DNA of 64,000 nt from the NCBI RefSeq assembly GCF_032854445.1, contig NC_088296.1, positions 15,801,485 through 15,865,484 on the forward strand, written 5' to 3'. Position numbers and translations under genes: made by a program. The notes below the pieces were generated by a model. That model saw only the letters and a list, made by a program, of their open reading frames with translations. It was not told where the DNA came from and searched no databases. This stretch comes from Liolophura sinensis (Eukaryota > Mollusca > Polyplacophora > Chitonida > Chitonidae). Numbering within the stretch: the stretch's first letter is position 1; each line of letters opens with the position of its first letter. Shown here one piece after another: positions 34,301 to 43,679 of this stretch.

Positions 34301-34866
34301 GAGTAAGTAGAAGTCAAGACGGGTGTTCTTAGACTTCCTGTGGTTAAAAATGTGATGAAGAATCTTACAAGCCTTTTGTTTTGAAGAAAAACCTGTCAGC
34401 AACCTGCGGATGGTCGTGGGTTTCCCCTGGGCTCTGCTCGGTTTCCTCCCACCATAACGCTGGCTGCCGTCGTATAAGTGAAATATTTTTGAGTATGGCG
34501 TAAAGAACCAATCAGCTAAATAAATAAGTTAAATTTACTTCATCGCAAGGTTTAGTGCAAAAAACACATAACATAAAGGCCTTAAATGATGTTTTTGATG
34601 CTTGCACTTATGTTTGTCTGCTATTTCTTAGATAAGGAATTACTTGGCAAAGGCCTTGACATTGATTTTCCCCACTTGTCAATCTGTCACGTAAGTGAAA
34701 TATACGATTTAAACACCAATGAGTGAGTCAATCAGTCAGTTGTAACCGTATGTTTGTTGTAGCGATATGTCGCGGGATTAAGAACTCAACCACAATCAAC
34801 TCTCTTAATTTAACTGGGTGTTGCCTGTCTTGGAAAGGAGCGGAGTGTCTGGCGAAAGTAATCAAG
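28374..34866 (+). CDS. CEP78: Centrosomal protein CEP78, first five coding exons
   Basis: CEP78 is a centriole-associated leucine-rich-repeat protein needed for normal cilia and involved in regulating the EDD-DYRK2-DDB1-VPRBP ubiquitin ligase. Exons 28374-28525, 29091-29191, 29722-29891, 34230-34302 and 34763-34866 join in phase to 600 bases, 200 residues, with no frame break. The start [11 protein letters not shown] and the following [19 protein letters not shown] match the vertebrate N-terminus as I remember it. LRR segments follow ([36 protein letters not shown]). The exon holding the start begins at 28314 with an open frame, but the family start is the internal ATG. All donors are GT, for example GTAAG at 28526. 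The rest of the LRR domain and the C-terminal coiled coil were not found downstream, so the next intron is very long or the gene is broken here. The 4.3-kb third intron is full of repeats. Confidence 0.88.
29205..29335 (+). repeat. Dispersed repeat of unknown class, copy 1
   Basis: Shares TTGGTACCCTAAT, AATTTGATTTTG, CTACATTGGTTTG and GCAATTTCAGGGCTTCA-type text in the same order with 46215-46320. Lies in CEP78 intron 2. Confidence 0.5.
29396..29547 (+). mobile_element. SINE, 5'-truncated
   Basis: Diverged body and tail (GCCAGCAACCTACAGATGG, GGGCTCTGCCC, GAGTACGGCATAAAACGAC). Located in CEP78 intron 2. Confidence 0.8.
30130..30258 (+). mobile_element. SINE, 5'-truncated
   Basis: Starts GCAACCTGCGGATGGTC and ends ATCAAATAAATAAATT. 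Lies in CEP78 intron 3. Confidence 0.85.
30547..31046. repeat. 54/60-bp minisatellite
   Basis: Nine copies of a unit built on CACCTCATCATACCATAGAGG and GGGTCATTCCGTGTCAAATC. Most units are 54 bases; two have a 6-base insertion (ACATGT) and are 60. Located in CEP78 intron 3. Confidence 0.92.
31242..31502 (-). mobile_element. Full-length SINE with perfect target-site duplication
   Basis: Complete element on the minus strand: tRNA-like head (GGGGCCTCCGTAGCTCAG), B-box region (GAGTTCAAGTCC), body and A-rich tail. GGAAGCATTTTT flanks it at 31230-31241 and 31503-31514, a 12-base perfect duplication. Located in CEP78 intron 3. A good reference copy for the family. Confidence 0.95.
31515..33330. other. 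CEP78 intron 3, no extra gene seen
   Basis: No conserved exon or nested gene recognised between the two full-length SINEs. Confidence 0.4.
33331..33590 (+). mobile_element. Full-length SINE, diverged
   Basis: Head GGGGCCTCTGTGGTAGAGG, B-box region GAGTTCAAGTCC, body and tail all present but with many substitutions, so probably an older insertion than its neighbours. No clear target-site duplication. Located in CEP78 intron 3. Confidence 0.88.
34396..34529 (+). mobile_element. SINE, 5'-truncated
   Basis: Starts CAGCAACCTGCGGATGGTCG and ends AGCTAAATAAATAAG. Located in CEP78 intron 4. Confidence 0.88.
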
Positions 34867-35102
34867 GTAGGACAACTTGTTGTTATGCCCCATGTGTGTA
34901 TGTGTGATCCTCTGTGGGGATTGTTTGCTTGTCGTTTTTTTTTTCAGAGTTAATTTGGTTTTGATTGAAAGTCGACATTCCAAACTCACTTTTTTGCAAA
35001 TTAAGGAGAGTTATTTTGGGCTAATCATAGAGTTGCAATGCCCATCCACAGTACACAGATAGCTAATCGTCCGTCTCGATTTGTGAGACCAGGGACGATT
35101 TT

Positions 35103-35200
35103 TACCTCATAGCTCAACATTACCTCATAGCTCAACATTTCCTCATAGCTCAACATTACCTCATAGCTCAACATTACCTCATAGCTCAACATTTCCTCAG
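35103..35200. repeat. 18-bp minisatellite
   Basis: Five copies of ACCTCATAGCTCAACATT with a T/A variation, plus a partial sixth. Confidence 0.92.
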
Positions 35201-35768
35201 CTTTTCACAGGGTGGCAGTTTTCACCCCTATCACATAAATGTCCAAATTCAGTTCACGATTTGCATAGCATAGACCTTTACAGTAAATTTGTGCCCAAAC
35301 TCCCCACAGTGTCTTTTTTTTCCCCCCATTACACTGATTTACAACTCCATGACATGCGCAGTCACTGTTCTGCAATTCTTACTGATGTGATAAGCACATA
35401 ATTATGACGTCAATCATGTTTTAGAAGTCACTACAGCTAAATGTATTGGTCGGAGTGCAATGCGGTTTGCACCATTCGATTTTCACAAAATACGTCGAAT
35501 TAGCTCCTTTCCAAGGGCAATCGAAGAATTTTTCCACTTTTGAATTTTTGTCTGATCACTTTGCTCAATGCAGTCAGTAACAGTGTAGTGTGTACCATCG
35601 CGACTGGTCATTTCTGTATTAAACTAAAATTATAAAACCGACAACTGTAACATTTTTGGTTACAGATTGTGTGGCATTAAAGATTCAACTAGGAAACAGT
35701 CATAGTGGTGACATTTATAATAATTTTGGCCTTTGTTGTTGATTTAATGGCGAAATCTTAAAACTACG

Positions 35769-35904
35769 TTATTATTTTATTTATTTATTGGATTGGTATT
35801 TTATGCAGTACTGTAAGAATATTTCACTTGTACAACGGCAGCCAGCATTATGGTGGGAGGAAACCAGGCAGAGCCCGGGGTAAACCCACGACTATCCGCA
35901 GGTT
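35769..35904 (-). mobile_element. SINE, reversed, 5'-truncated
   Basis: Minus strand: AACCTGCGGATAGTCG, GGGCTCTGCC, tail CCAATAAATAAATAA. A possible short duplication, GTTATTA, flanks it. Confidence 0.85.
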
Positions 35905-36034
35905 TTGTGTTATTAGTGAATAATGTGTTTGTACATGTACGACAGTGTCAATCATTCTGCTGAATTTTGGCTTAGGGGTCAATGTTTGAAGGTATCGCAT
36001 GAACATGATTTACAAACAGTTTTACGAACTGTTC

Positions 36035-36301
36035 GGGGCCTCCGTGGCTCAGTTGGTTAGCGCGCTAGTGCAGCGTAATGACCCAGGAGCCTCTCACCAA
36101 TGCGGTCGCTGCGAGTTCAAGTCCAGCTCATGCTGGCTTCCTCTCCGGCCGTAAGTGGGAAGGTCTGTCAGCAACCTGCGGATGGTCGTGGGTTTCCCCC
36201 AGGCTGTGCCCGGTTTCCACCCACCATAATGCTGGCCGCCGTCGTGTAAGTGAAATATTCTTGAGTACGGCGTAAAACACCAATCAAATAAATAAATAAA
36301 A
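36035..36301 (+). mobile_element. Full-length SINE with target-site duplication
   Basis: Complete, close to consensus. A box TGGCTCAGTTGG at 36045-36056, B-box-like GAGTTCAAGTC at 36113-36123, body with GGGCTGTGCCCGG, tail AAATAAATAAATAAA. Flanks TACGAACTGTTC (36023-36034) and TACGAACTGCTC (36302-36313) form a 12-base duplication with one mismatch. The internal Pol III promoter and tail form match tRNA-derived SINEs. It may belong to the MetaSINE-type group known in molluscs, which I cannot verify. Confidence 0.95.
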
Positions 36302-36620
36302 TACGAACTGCTCCATCAGGAGAGCTATCGGTATTCTCTGAATGCCATGGGTTGGGCGACATGACCAATAAATATTTCATCAATTTTTAAGATCATTAAT
36401 AAGGTCTAAGAATAAATGTGAGTATGAAATATAACAATTTGCAGATAAATTACTTGGAGTGACTGACTAAAAAAACAAAATGACCAAGTGTCCCAAAATG
36501 GGATTTCGTGACATCTTCTTATAGCCTGCAGCATGACAGCATGTGAAGTAGTTGGCTCAAATGTGGCATTAAACTAGATTCAGTGTCAATAGACTTTACA
36601 GTTGCCCATAAATGATAGAT

Positions 36621-36797
36621 CCTTCCTCTCTGGCCGTATATGGGAAGGTCTTCCAGCAACCTGCGGTTGGTCATGGGTTTTCCTTGGGCTCTGCCCGGTT
36701 TCCTCCCACCATAACGCTGCTCGCCGTCGTTGAAGTGAAATATTCTTGAGTACGGCATAAAACACCAATCAGATAAATAAATAAGTAAATGATAAAC
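36621..36797 (+). mobile_element. SINE, 5'-truncated
   Basis: Starts at TTCCTCTCTGGCCGTA and runs to AAATAAATAAGTAAA. AAATGATAGA before and AAATGATAAA after suggest a target-site duplication. Confidence 0.88.
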
Positions 36798-37961
36798 CCC
36801 GTGTCTTTATGGCTGTTGTTGTTGTGGTTAAAAGTCAAGCATCTAGTTGAATGTTGTGTTATGGTTGTCAGTTTCATAATTTGTGTAACATGGCGGCAAT
36901 TTAAATTTTCTTAATATGTGTGATTTTGTTTTCTTTGAACAGTGATCTGTATAATGTAATCTTTGTTATGCAATATCACAAGAAATGAAATTTCTTGATT
37001 TTAAGAATATATCCAGTCTATGTCGTGCTGTCTTGTTCTCTAAGTAGAATCATTCTGGAACAATTTTTTGTTAGAATTTTGACAGAAAGATTGAAACAGA
37101 TGTATTTTGTACATGTACCTCCATCTTTATCTCAGTGTTAGAGCACTATATATTAAAGGGGATGTCATGTTAAGGAGGGGATGTCATGTGAAGGAGGGGG
37201 TGTCATGTTAAGAAGGAAGGTTGTAGGAACGTTTTAGTTTTATTTTAAATCTCAGCTCTCCGAAATTAACCAAAAGAAAACACAGCAAGATTGCAGGAAG
37301 AATTATTGATATTTTACCTTTTTTCTTCATGAAAAAAAAGGACAGCTGACGTTATTGCTTTCTCAGAATTTTACTTACACACCCTTGTGATAACATCATA
37401 TCATCTCTTAAATCATGCCAGCCTCTCTCCTCAGTTATCTGCTCCCTCTAGCCTGCCCGTTTCCAAGGTTGTCAGAAAGGCCATTAACAGGGTTGTATAT
37501 TGGTATTGGTATTTGCACTCCGTAACTTACTTGTCCCGCCAGTGTAAGTAAGCATCTCATGTGCCAGTAGCTCATCCTTTATCTGATCAAACTACCACGA
37601 GCATTTGGCTGTCGCCCCAAAATAGGCCTTGTCAAAATGTCATTTTTCGGGCCATCCATTAGGTCATATCGGGTTCCTCCGAAATCATCTTCATGCTGGT
37701 TTATGAAGGAACCCCTCAGTGCTATACACAGACCATAGTCGCGTTCAGCTGTACAACTGCACCCAAATTAGAGCCGCCAAAAAACTTCCAGATAATGCTA
37801 CCAAATTTCTCAATTCTTGGACAAAGCCAGTCAAACAATTTCACTATAAACACAACATAGTGAATACTAAATAATACAAAATAATAATAATACTATTTAT
37901 AAAATGCAGCATTTTTCTATGGGAGCCCTATTTAAGACAGGAAAGTGGAGGTATGAAGGAT

Positions 37962-39765
37962 AGTAAATGCTATAAACACTACAGCGCGCATGGTACAGTA
38001 AATAGTATAGACAGCATGGGACAGTAAATGCTATAAACACTACAGCGCGCATGGTACAGTAAATAGTATAGACAGCATGGGACAGTAAATGCTATAAACA
38101 CTACAGCGCGCATGGTACAGTAAATAGTATAGACAGCATGGGACAGTAAATGCTATAAACACTACAGTGCGCATGGTACAGTAAATAGTATAGACAGCAT
38201 GGGACAGTAAATGCTATAAACACTACAGCGCGCATGGTACAGTAAATAGTATAGACAGCATGAGACAGTAAATGCTATAAACACTACAGCGCGCATGGTA
38301 CAGTAAATAGTATAGACAGCATGGGACAGTAAATGCTATAAACACTACAGCACATGGTACAGTAAATAGTATAGACAGCATGAGACAGTAAATGCTATAA
38401 ACACTACAGCGCATGGTACAGTAAATAGTATAGACAGCATGGGACAGTAAATGCTATAAACACTACAGCGCATGGTACAGTAAATAGTATAGACAGCATG
38501 GGACAGTAAATGCTATAAACACTACAGCGCATGGTACAGTAAATAGTATAGACAGCATGGGACAGTAAATGCTATAAACACTACAGCACATGGTACAGTA
38601 AATAGTATAGACAGCATGGGACAGTAAATGCTATAAACACTACAGCGCATGGTACAGTAAATAGTATAGACAGCATGGGACAGTAAATGCTATAAACACT
38701 ACAGCACATGGTACAGTAAATAGTATAGACAGCATGGGGCAGTAAATGCTATAAACACTACAGCGCATGGTACAGTAAATAGTATAGACAGCATGGGACA
38801 GTAAATGCTATAAACACTACAGCGCATGGTACAGTAAATAGTATAGACAGCATGGGACAGTAAATGCTATAAACACTACAGCGCGCATGGTACAGTAAAT
38901 AGTATAGACAGCATGGGACAGTAAATGCTATAAACACTACAGCGCATGGTACAGTAAATAGTATAGACAGCATGAGACAGTAAATGCTATAAACACTACA
39001 GCGCATGAGACAGTAAATGCTATAAACACTATGGGACAGTAAATGCTATAAACACTACAGCGCATGGTACAGTAAATAGTATAGACAGCATGGGACAGTA
39101 AATGCTATAAACACTACAGCGCGCATGGTACAGTAAATAGTATAGACAGCATGGGACAGTAAATGCTATAAACACTACAGCGCATGGTACAGTAAATAGT
39201 ATAGACAGCATGGGACAGTAAATGCTATAAACACTACAGTGCGCATGGTACAGTAAATAGTATAGACAGCATGGGACAGTAAATGCTATAAACACTACAG
39301 CGCGCATGGTACAGTAAATGGTATAGACAGCATGAGACAGTAAATGGTATAAACACTACAGTGCGCATGGTACAGTAAATAGTATAGACAGCATGAGACA
39401 GTAAATGCTATAAACACTACAGCACATGGTACAGTAAATAGTATAGACAGCATGGGACAGTAAATGCTATAAACACTACAGCGCATGGTACAGTAAATAG
39501 TATAGACAGCATGAGACAGTAAATGCTATAAACACTACAGTGCGCATGGTACAGTAAATAGTATAGACAGCATGAGACAGTAAATGCTATAAACACTACA
39601 GCGCGCATGGTACAGTAAATAGTATAGACAGCATGGGACAGTAAATGCTATAAACACTACAGCGCGCATGGTACAGTAAATAGTGTAGACAGCATGGGAC
39701 AGTAAATGCTATAAACACTACAGCGCGCATGGTACAGTAAATAGTATAGACAGCATGGGGCAGTA
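37962..39765. repeat. 59/61-bp satellite (dimeric unit)
   Basis: About 29 copies of a unit made of two related halves, GGTACAGTAAATAGTATAGACA and GGGACAGTAAATGCTATAAACA. Units are 59 or 61 bases depending on GCGC versus GCGCGC (or GTGCGC) at the junction. Reading frames open here on the minus strand are products of the repeat and not genes. Confidence 0.95.
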
Positions 39766-40300
39766 AATGGTATGGACACCACAGGGCATAGAAAAGTAAA
39801 TGGTATAGACACTACAGTGCATGGTACAGTAAATGGTATAGACACTGCAGTGCATGGGAAAGTAAATGGTGTAGACACTACACTGCATGGGACAGTTAAT
39901 GGTATAGACACTCCAGTGCATGGGACAGTAAATGGTATAGACACTCCAGTACATGGGACAGTAAATGGTATAGACACTGCAGTGCATCGGACAGTAAATG
40001 GTGTAGACATTACACTGCATGGGACAGTAAATGGTATAGACACTACAGTGCATGGGACAGTAAATGGTATAGACACTACAGTGCACAGGACAGTAAATGG
40101 TATAGACTCTGCAGTGCATGGGACAGTAAATGGTGTAGACACTACACTGCATGGGACAGTAAATGGTATAGACACTACAGTGCATGGGACAGTAAATGGT
40201 ATAGACACTACAGTGCATGGGACAGTAAATGGTATAGACACTCCAGTGCATGGGACAGTAAACAGTATAGACACTACAAATGGTATAGACACTACAATGC
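39766..40300. repeat. 33-bp satellite (monomeric unit)
   Basis: About 16 copies of a 33-base unit around GGGACAGTAAATGGTATAGACA, continuous with the 59/61-bp satellite and clearly related to each half of its unit. Because 33 is a multiple of 3, long open frames appear on both strands; they are repeat artefacts. Confidence 0.95.
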
Positions 40301-40939
40301 ATTTGCCATATGTCTGTAATGAGTTGGTTAATTTGTATGCATTTGGTATTCTCTTGTACCTTTGTAATACATGTAGATTATAGAAAAATCTTAACAAATT
40401 ATAAGGTTTTGCCCTATAAGGTTTTTTGGGGATGCTAAGCACAGGAGCTAAATTATTGTAAGTTGCATTTCTCCTGTAACCTTTGACTGAGAAGACAAGT
40501 GATGGGAATGACAACGGCACCTGGGTCTGACATTGATATCCTCAGATAAGAGATTCATGACTGACAGAAGGAGGCCAATGTTGGAGAATGACAGAGTGGG
40601 GAACGTATTTTATTGACACATTAGGTCACAGCATTGAACTATGTCCGAAACAGTGTTCCATATATAGAAGGTAGAACATTTGGCTCTCTGTATATTAAAT
40701 GGTACTGAGATTACGTGCTGACCCAACAGTTTTTAAACATGTTAACAAGCAAAGTATGTTTTATGTATTTATTTCGTTGTTTTTTGCCATACTCAAGTAG
40801 TCTTTATCTCTTTTGTGGGTGTGTCCCAGCGGGCATGATATAAAATTACATGTAAAAGTTTTAAGCCTCATCTTATAATTTACCAATAATATTTTTCTTA
40901 TTTTATGTATCAAAGATGCTTTGTTTTTTTAGTGGAAAC
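40301..40939. other. Intergenic/intronic, no gene seen
   Basis: Only a very diverged reversed SINE tail around 40759-40830 (TTTATTTCGTTG, GCCATACTCAAG). Nothing else is supported. Confidence 0.35.
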
Positions 40940-41500
40940 TTAAAGGAGGAGAAAACTTAAATGTCAAACAAATACCATTGAAAAGAGTATGCATCTTCCT
41001 CATAGGTGCATGCTGTAAAAAAATTCTAATGTGTACCTCAAGTTGATAAATTATAAATATCAGAGCCAAAGTCAGAGCCAAAATTCCATTTTCGACTCCA
41101 TTTTGCCTAAAAACTAGTCCTGAAGTCTTCTGTGATAGGAGGACAATTGCCGTCGGAAACCGCCAAAGTGCAGATTGGACATTTCCAGTAGAACTCTTCT
41201 TCCCAGAAGGTAGCGAACAGTACAGTCCATTTTCCACCTGATGATTGGGAAACCAGAATGTTGGACGTACTTCTGAGTTTACACAAACAAGCCGGCAGTT
41301 TTAACGACTCATTGGCTGAGAGGCAGCACACCCCGAGCATAAATTACAGGGTGTTAAAGATGGAGGACGCAATGGACTCAGCGATTTATGTCAGCTTTGC
41401 CGTTTTCAAGCTTTACGTGTGTGGCAAGGAAAAATCGCAAAATTATGCAATAGGCACCACCAGATTTTTGATCCTTTTCAGAAGTTTTCTTCTCCTTTAA
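40940..41500 (-). mobile_element. MITE, copy 2 (561 bp, TTAA ends)
   Basis: Inverted relative to copy 1 at 13747-14276. It begins TTAAAGGAGGAGAAAACTTAA and ends TTTTCTTCTCCTTTAA. Homology to copy 1 extends across the whole interior. It carries an extra 30 bases, mainly around 41040-41110. No transposase is encoded. Confidence 0.8.
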
Positions 41501-41924
41501 AGCTGGGAATTACCCTTGTATGGATGAAGGGGCATTCACTGGATGGTTTTCTTGGCCAGTTTCACTGCGGTCAAGAAGTCTGACATTAGAGACTTTCTGG
41601 TTATACTTTTCCAGAAAGAGTTTCTTACCTAAAAGCCTTCTTTCCTTTTTCAAGGTGAAATCTTGTTCAAGGCCCATCTAAATGCCTGAATTCAATTTGC
41701 TTTGTTTACACCTCCAGTGGTCATGTGACTAAATTGAGTGCTTAGGATTGGCTCAGCTGCAGCTGTCTTCACCACTGCTACAGAACTGTAATGAATGGAC
41801 CCTTTTAAAATGTGCAAACTAGTGTGGTTCATTGTCTATATTATTCAGCTTGCAAGCTAATCATTATTTCCATGGTGTTTTATTCCGTAAAGTTAGGTAC
41901 ACCTGTCCTACATATACCTGTACC

Positions 41925-42150
41925 CCAATTCCTCTAAAACTTGGGACAGATGTTAGTAGTGTTGAAAAGTAGAATATTACATTTCTTTACCAGCCTTTTG
42001 GAAAAGTACAGATATGATTTTGTTTTTCATTAGATGGTCCAACCATATGAGAAAAAAGAGACTCAATATTCCTGCTAGAATTATGTATACATGTGCTAAA
42101 ATGAGCGGACCAGGTGTCCAATATTTAGAAGAAATAGGGTGGAAGCTTTC
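41925..42150 (+). repeat. Dispersed repeat of unknown class, copy 1
   Basis: Aligned by eye with 60040-60235: shared GTTAGTAGTGTTGAAA, GATATGATT/GGTATGATT, ATGGTCCAAC/ATGGACTAAC, and GCGGACCAGGTGTCC with AATAGGGT after it. Not similar to the SINE. Confidence 0.5.
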
Positions 42151-43077
42151 AGATGAAGCCCTCTTCAGAACTAAGGTTAACTCCAGCCTAAGTGGTATTC
42201 AGGCCAAGTTCAATGCTTCATCATGGCAGACCCCAGGGGATGTGGCATCATTTGAATGATACCCACCCCGTGGGTTTTGCCCCTTGGTAACTCGACTCTC
42301 CCCAAAGTGATAACATGGATAATAATGCACATCTTTATCAACATTGTTGATGCATTACATCGTTGGTTCATTAGCATGCTCGTCTGGTTGAGGTCCCGGG
42401 AGCTTTCACCAGATTACTATTGATAAATGATGGAATAAATGCCATCTGATAATGATATAGCGACAGTTCAGTAGATCGGTTGAGGCCAGGGGCACTGGAG
42501 GAGAAGACATTTGTTTATGAATTTGATAGGTGTTTTATGCTATACACCAGAATTTTTCTCTTTAATATGCACCCCTTTCTCATTATAATGCAGTTGTTGG
42601 GGGGGGGGGGGGGGGTGGAAACAATCAGACTAGTGTCATGACAGTGTTTTTAGTGAAGAGAGGTATATGAACTTCGTTAGCCATTTTTATCTTGTATAAC
42701 TTGGATAATATAAGAATGGAGAGGTGGCCACAGTTTGATGCTGAATACTGACTGTAATTTAGCTATTGTAAATCTTCAAACTTTACACCATTTTTTTCAG
42801 TGGAATTTGTGTGCATTTCAGTTATTATGAAAATGATGCTAAGATGATTTGTTTGTGTCGCTAACAATGCAAGGTTCATAGTTCTCTCAGAGTAATGGAG
42901 GTGGTTGAAAGGTTGAAAATACATCAGAGCGATTTGGCGTCCAGTGAATTATTGGATATGTAACATAACGACCAAATTTCTGAGAGAAAAGAAGTTACTG
43001 AAAGTCTGAATGCTTCTCTCACCGTAACTTCTGAAAGTATTCACAAGTGTCCTTTGGGCTTATCTAATTACATCCTT
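42151..43077. other. No gene seen
   Basis: Holds a very diverged reversed SINE tail at about 42515-42600 ending in a poly(G) run (42599-42616). No conserved exon recognised. Confidence 0.4.
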
Positions 43078-43090
43078 CAGTTTTCTTTTG

Positions 43091-43339
43091 ATTCATTTAT
43101 TTATTTGATTGGTGTTTTACGCCGTGGTCAAGAATATTTCACATATTATTGTGGGAGGAAACCGAGCAGAGCCCGGAGGAAACCCATGACCATCCGCTGG
43201 TTGCTGCAGACCTTCCCACTTACTTCCGGAGAGGAAGCCAGCTTGAGCTGGACTCGGTAACTCACAGACAGCATTGGTCAGAGACTCCTGGTTCAATACA
43301 CTGCACTAACGCACTAACTAACTGGTCCACGGAGGCCAC
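43091..43339 (-). mobile_element. Near full-length SINE with perfect target-site duplication
   Basis: Minus-strand copy with head, body and tail. CAGTTTTCTTTTG flanks it at 43078-43090 and 43340-43352, a perfect 13-base duplication. The B-box region is damaged (GAGTTACCGAGTCC). Confidence 0.93.
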
Positions 43340-43380
43340 CAGTTTTCTTTTGGCTTTGTCTGCTTGGTTTCCTTTTATAG

Positions 43381-43486
43381 TAGGGTCCTGGGTTTCCCCC
43401 TTTTTTCCACCATAATGCTGGGCGCCGTCATACATAAGTGAAATATTCTTGGGTACCGCACTCCAATCAAGTAAGTAAATAAATTC
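43381..43486 (+). mobile_element. SINE tail fragment
   Basis: Starts GGTCCTGGGTTTCCCCC and ends AAGTAAGTAAATAAATT. It has a shortened body. It lies 30 bases from the inverted SINE at 43091-43339, so the two could pair in RNA. Confidence 0.8.
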
Positions 43487-43679
43487 ATGGGTACGTCATG
43501 TACAGCTTGATGGGGAACCTCTGCCCAAAGTTATGATCTCATTTGTTTCTTCCCTTCTGTATGTTAGAATTATCGGTGTATATGTGTGCATGAAATGACC
43601 ATGTGTAGGTAGGGAGGTCCACAAGTGTCACAGAAGAAAATAAAGAATTTGGACATGCTGTGTACATGCAATTTGTTCT

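Larger units (their letters stand above)
34867..37961. other. Downstream of the last recognised CEP78 exon
   Basis: No further CEP78 exon was recognised. The stretch holds an 18-bp minisatellite, three SINEs and a short 23-base repeat of GGGGATGTCATGTTAAGGA near 37158-37215. Confidence 0.45.

Noticed and set aside
36035-36110. tRNA-like heads of SINEs considered as true tRNA genes
   Set aside because: They are followed by the SINE body and A-rich tail, lack a clean acceptor-stem pairing, and recur in many copies with target-site duplications.
38223-39608. Minus-strand frames with repeated YSIYC/LFTVPC text
   Set aside because: Generated by the 59/61-bp satellite.
39657-40520. Long open frames on both strands over the 33-bp array (up to 287 codons)
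   Set aside because: The unit is 33 bases, so a frame open in one copy is open in all. The encoded 11-residue repeats show no domain, and several frames are open at once.
41258-41500. An 80-codon plus-strand frame
   Set aside because: Lies inside the MITE copy; the matching part of copy 1 is not open, so it is not conserved.
42014-42259. An 81-codon plus-strand frame after a TTCATTAG acceptor-like site
   Set aside because: It overlaps a dispersed repeat whose second copy at 60 kb is full of stops, and it does not match the missing part of CEP78.
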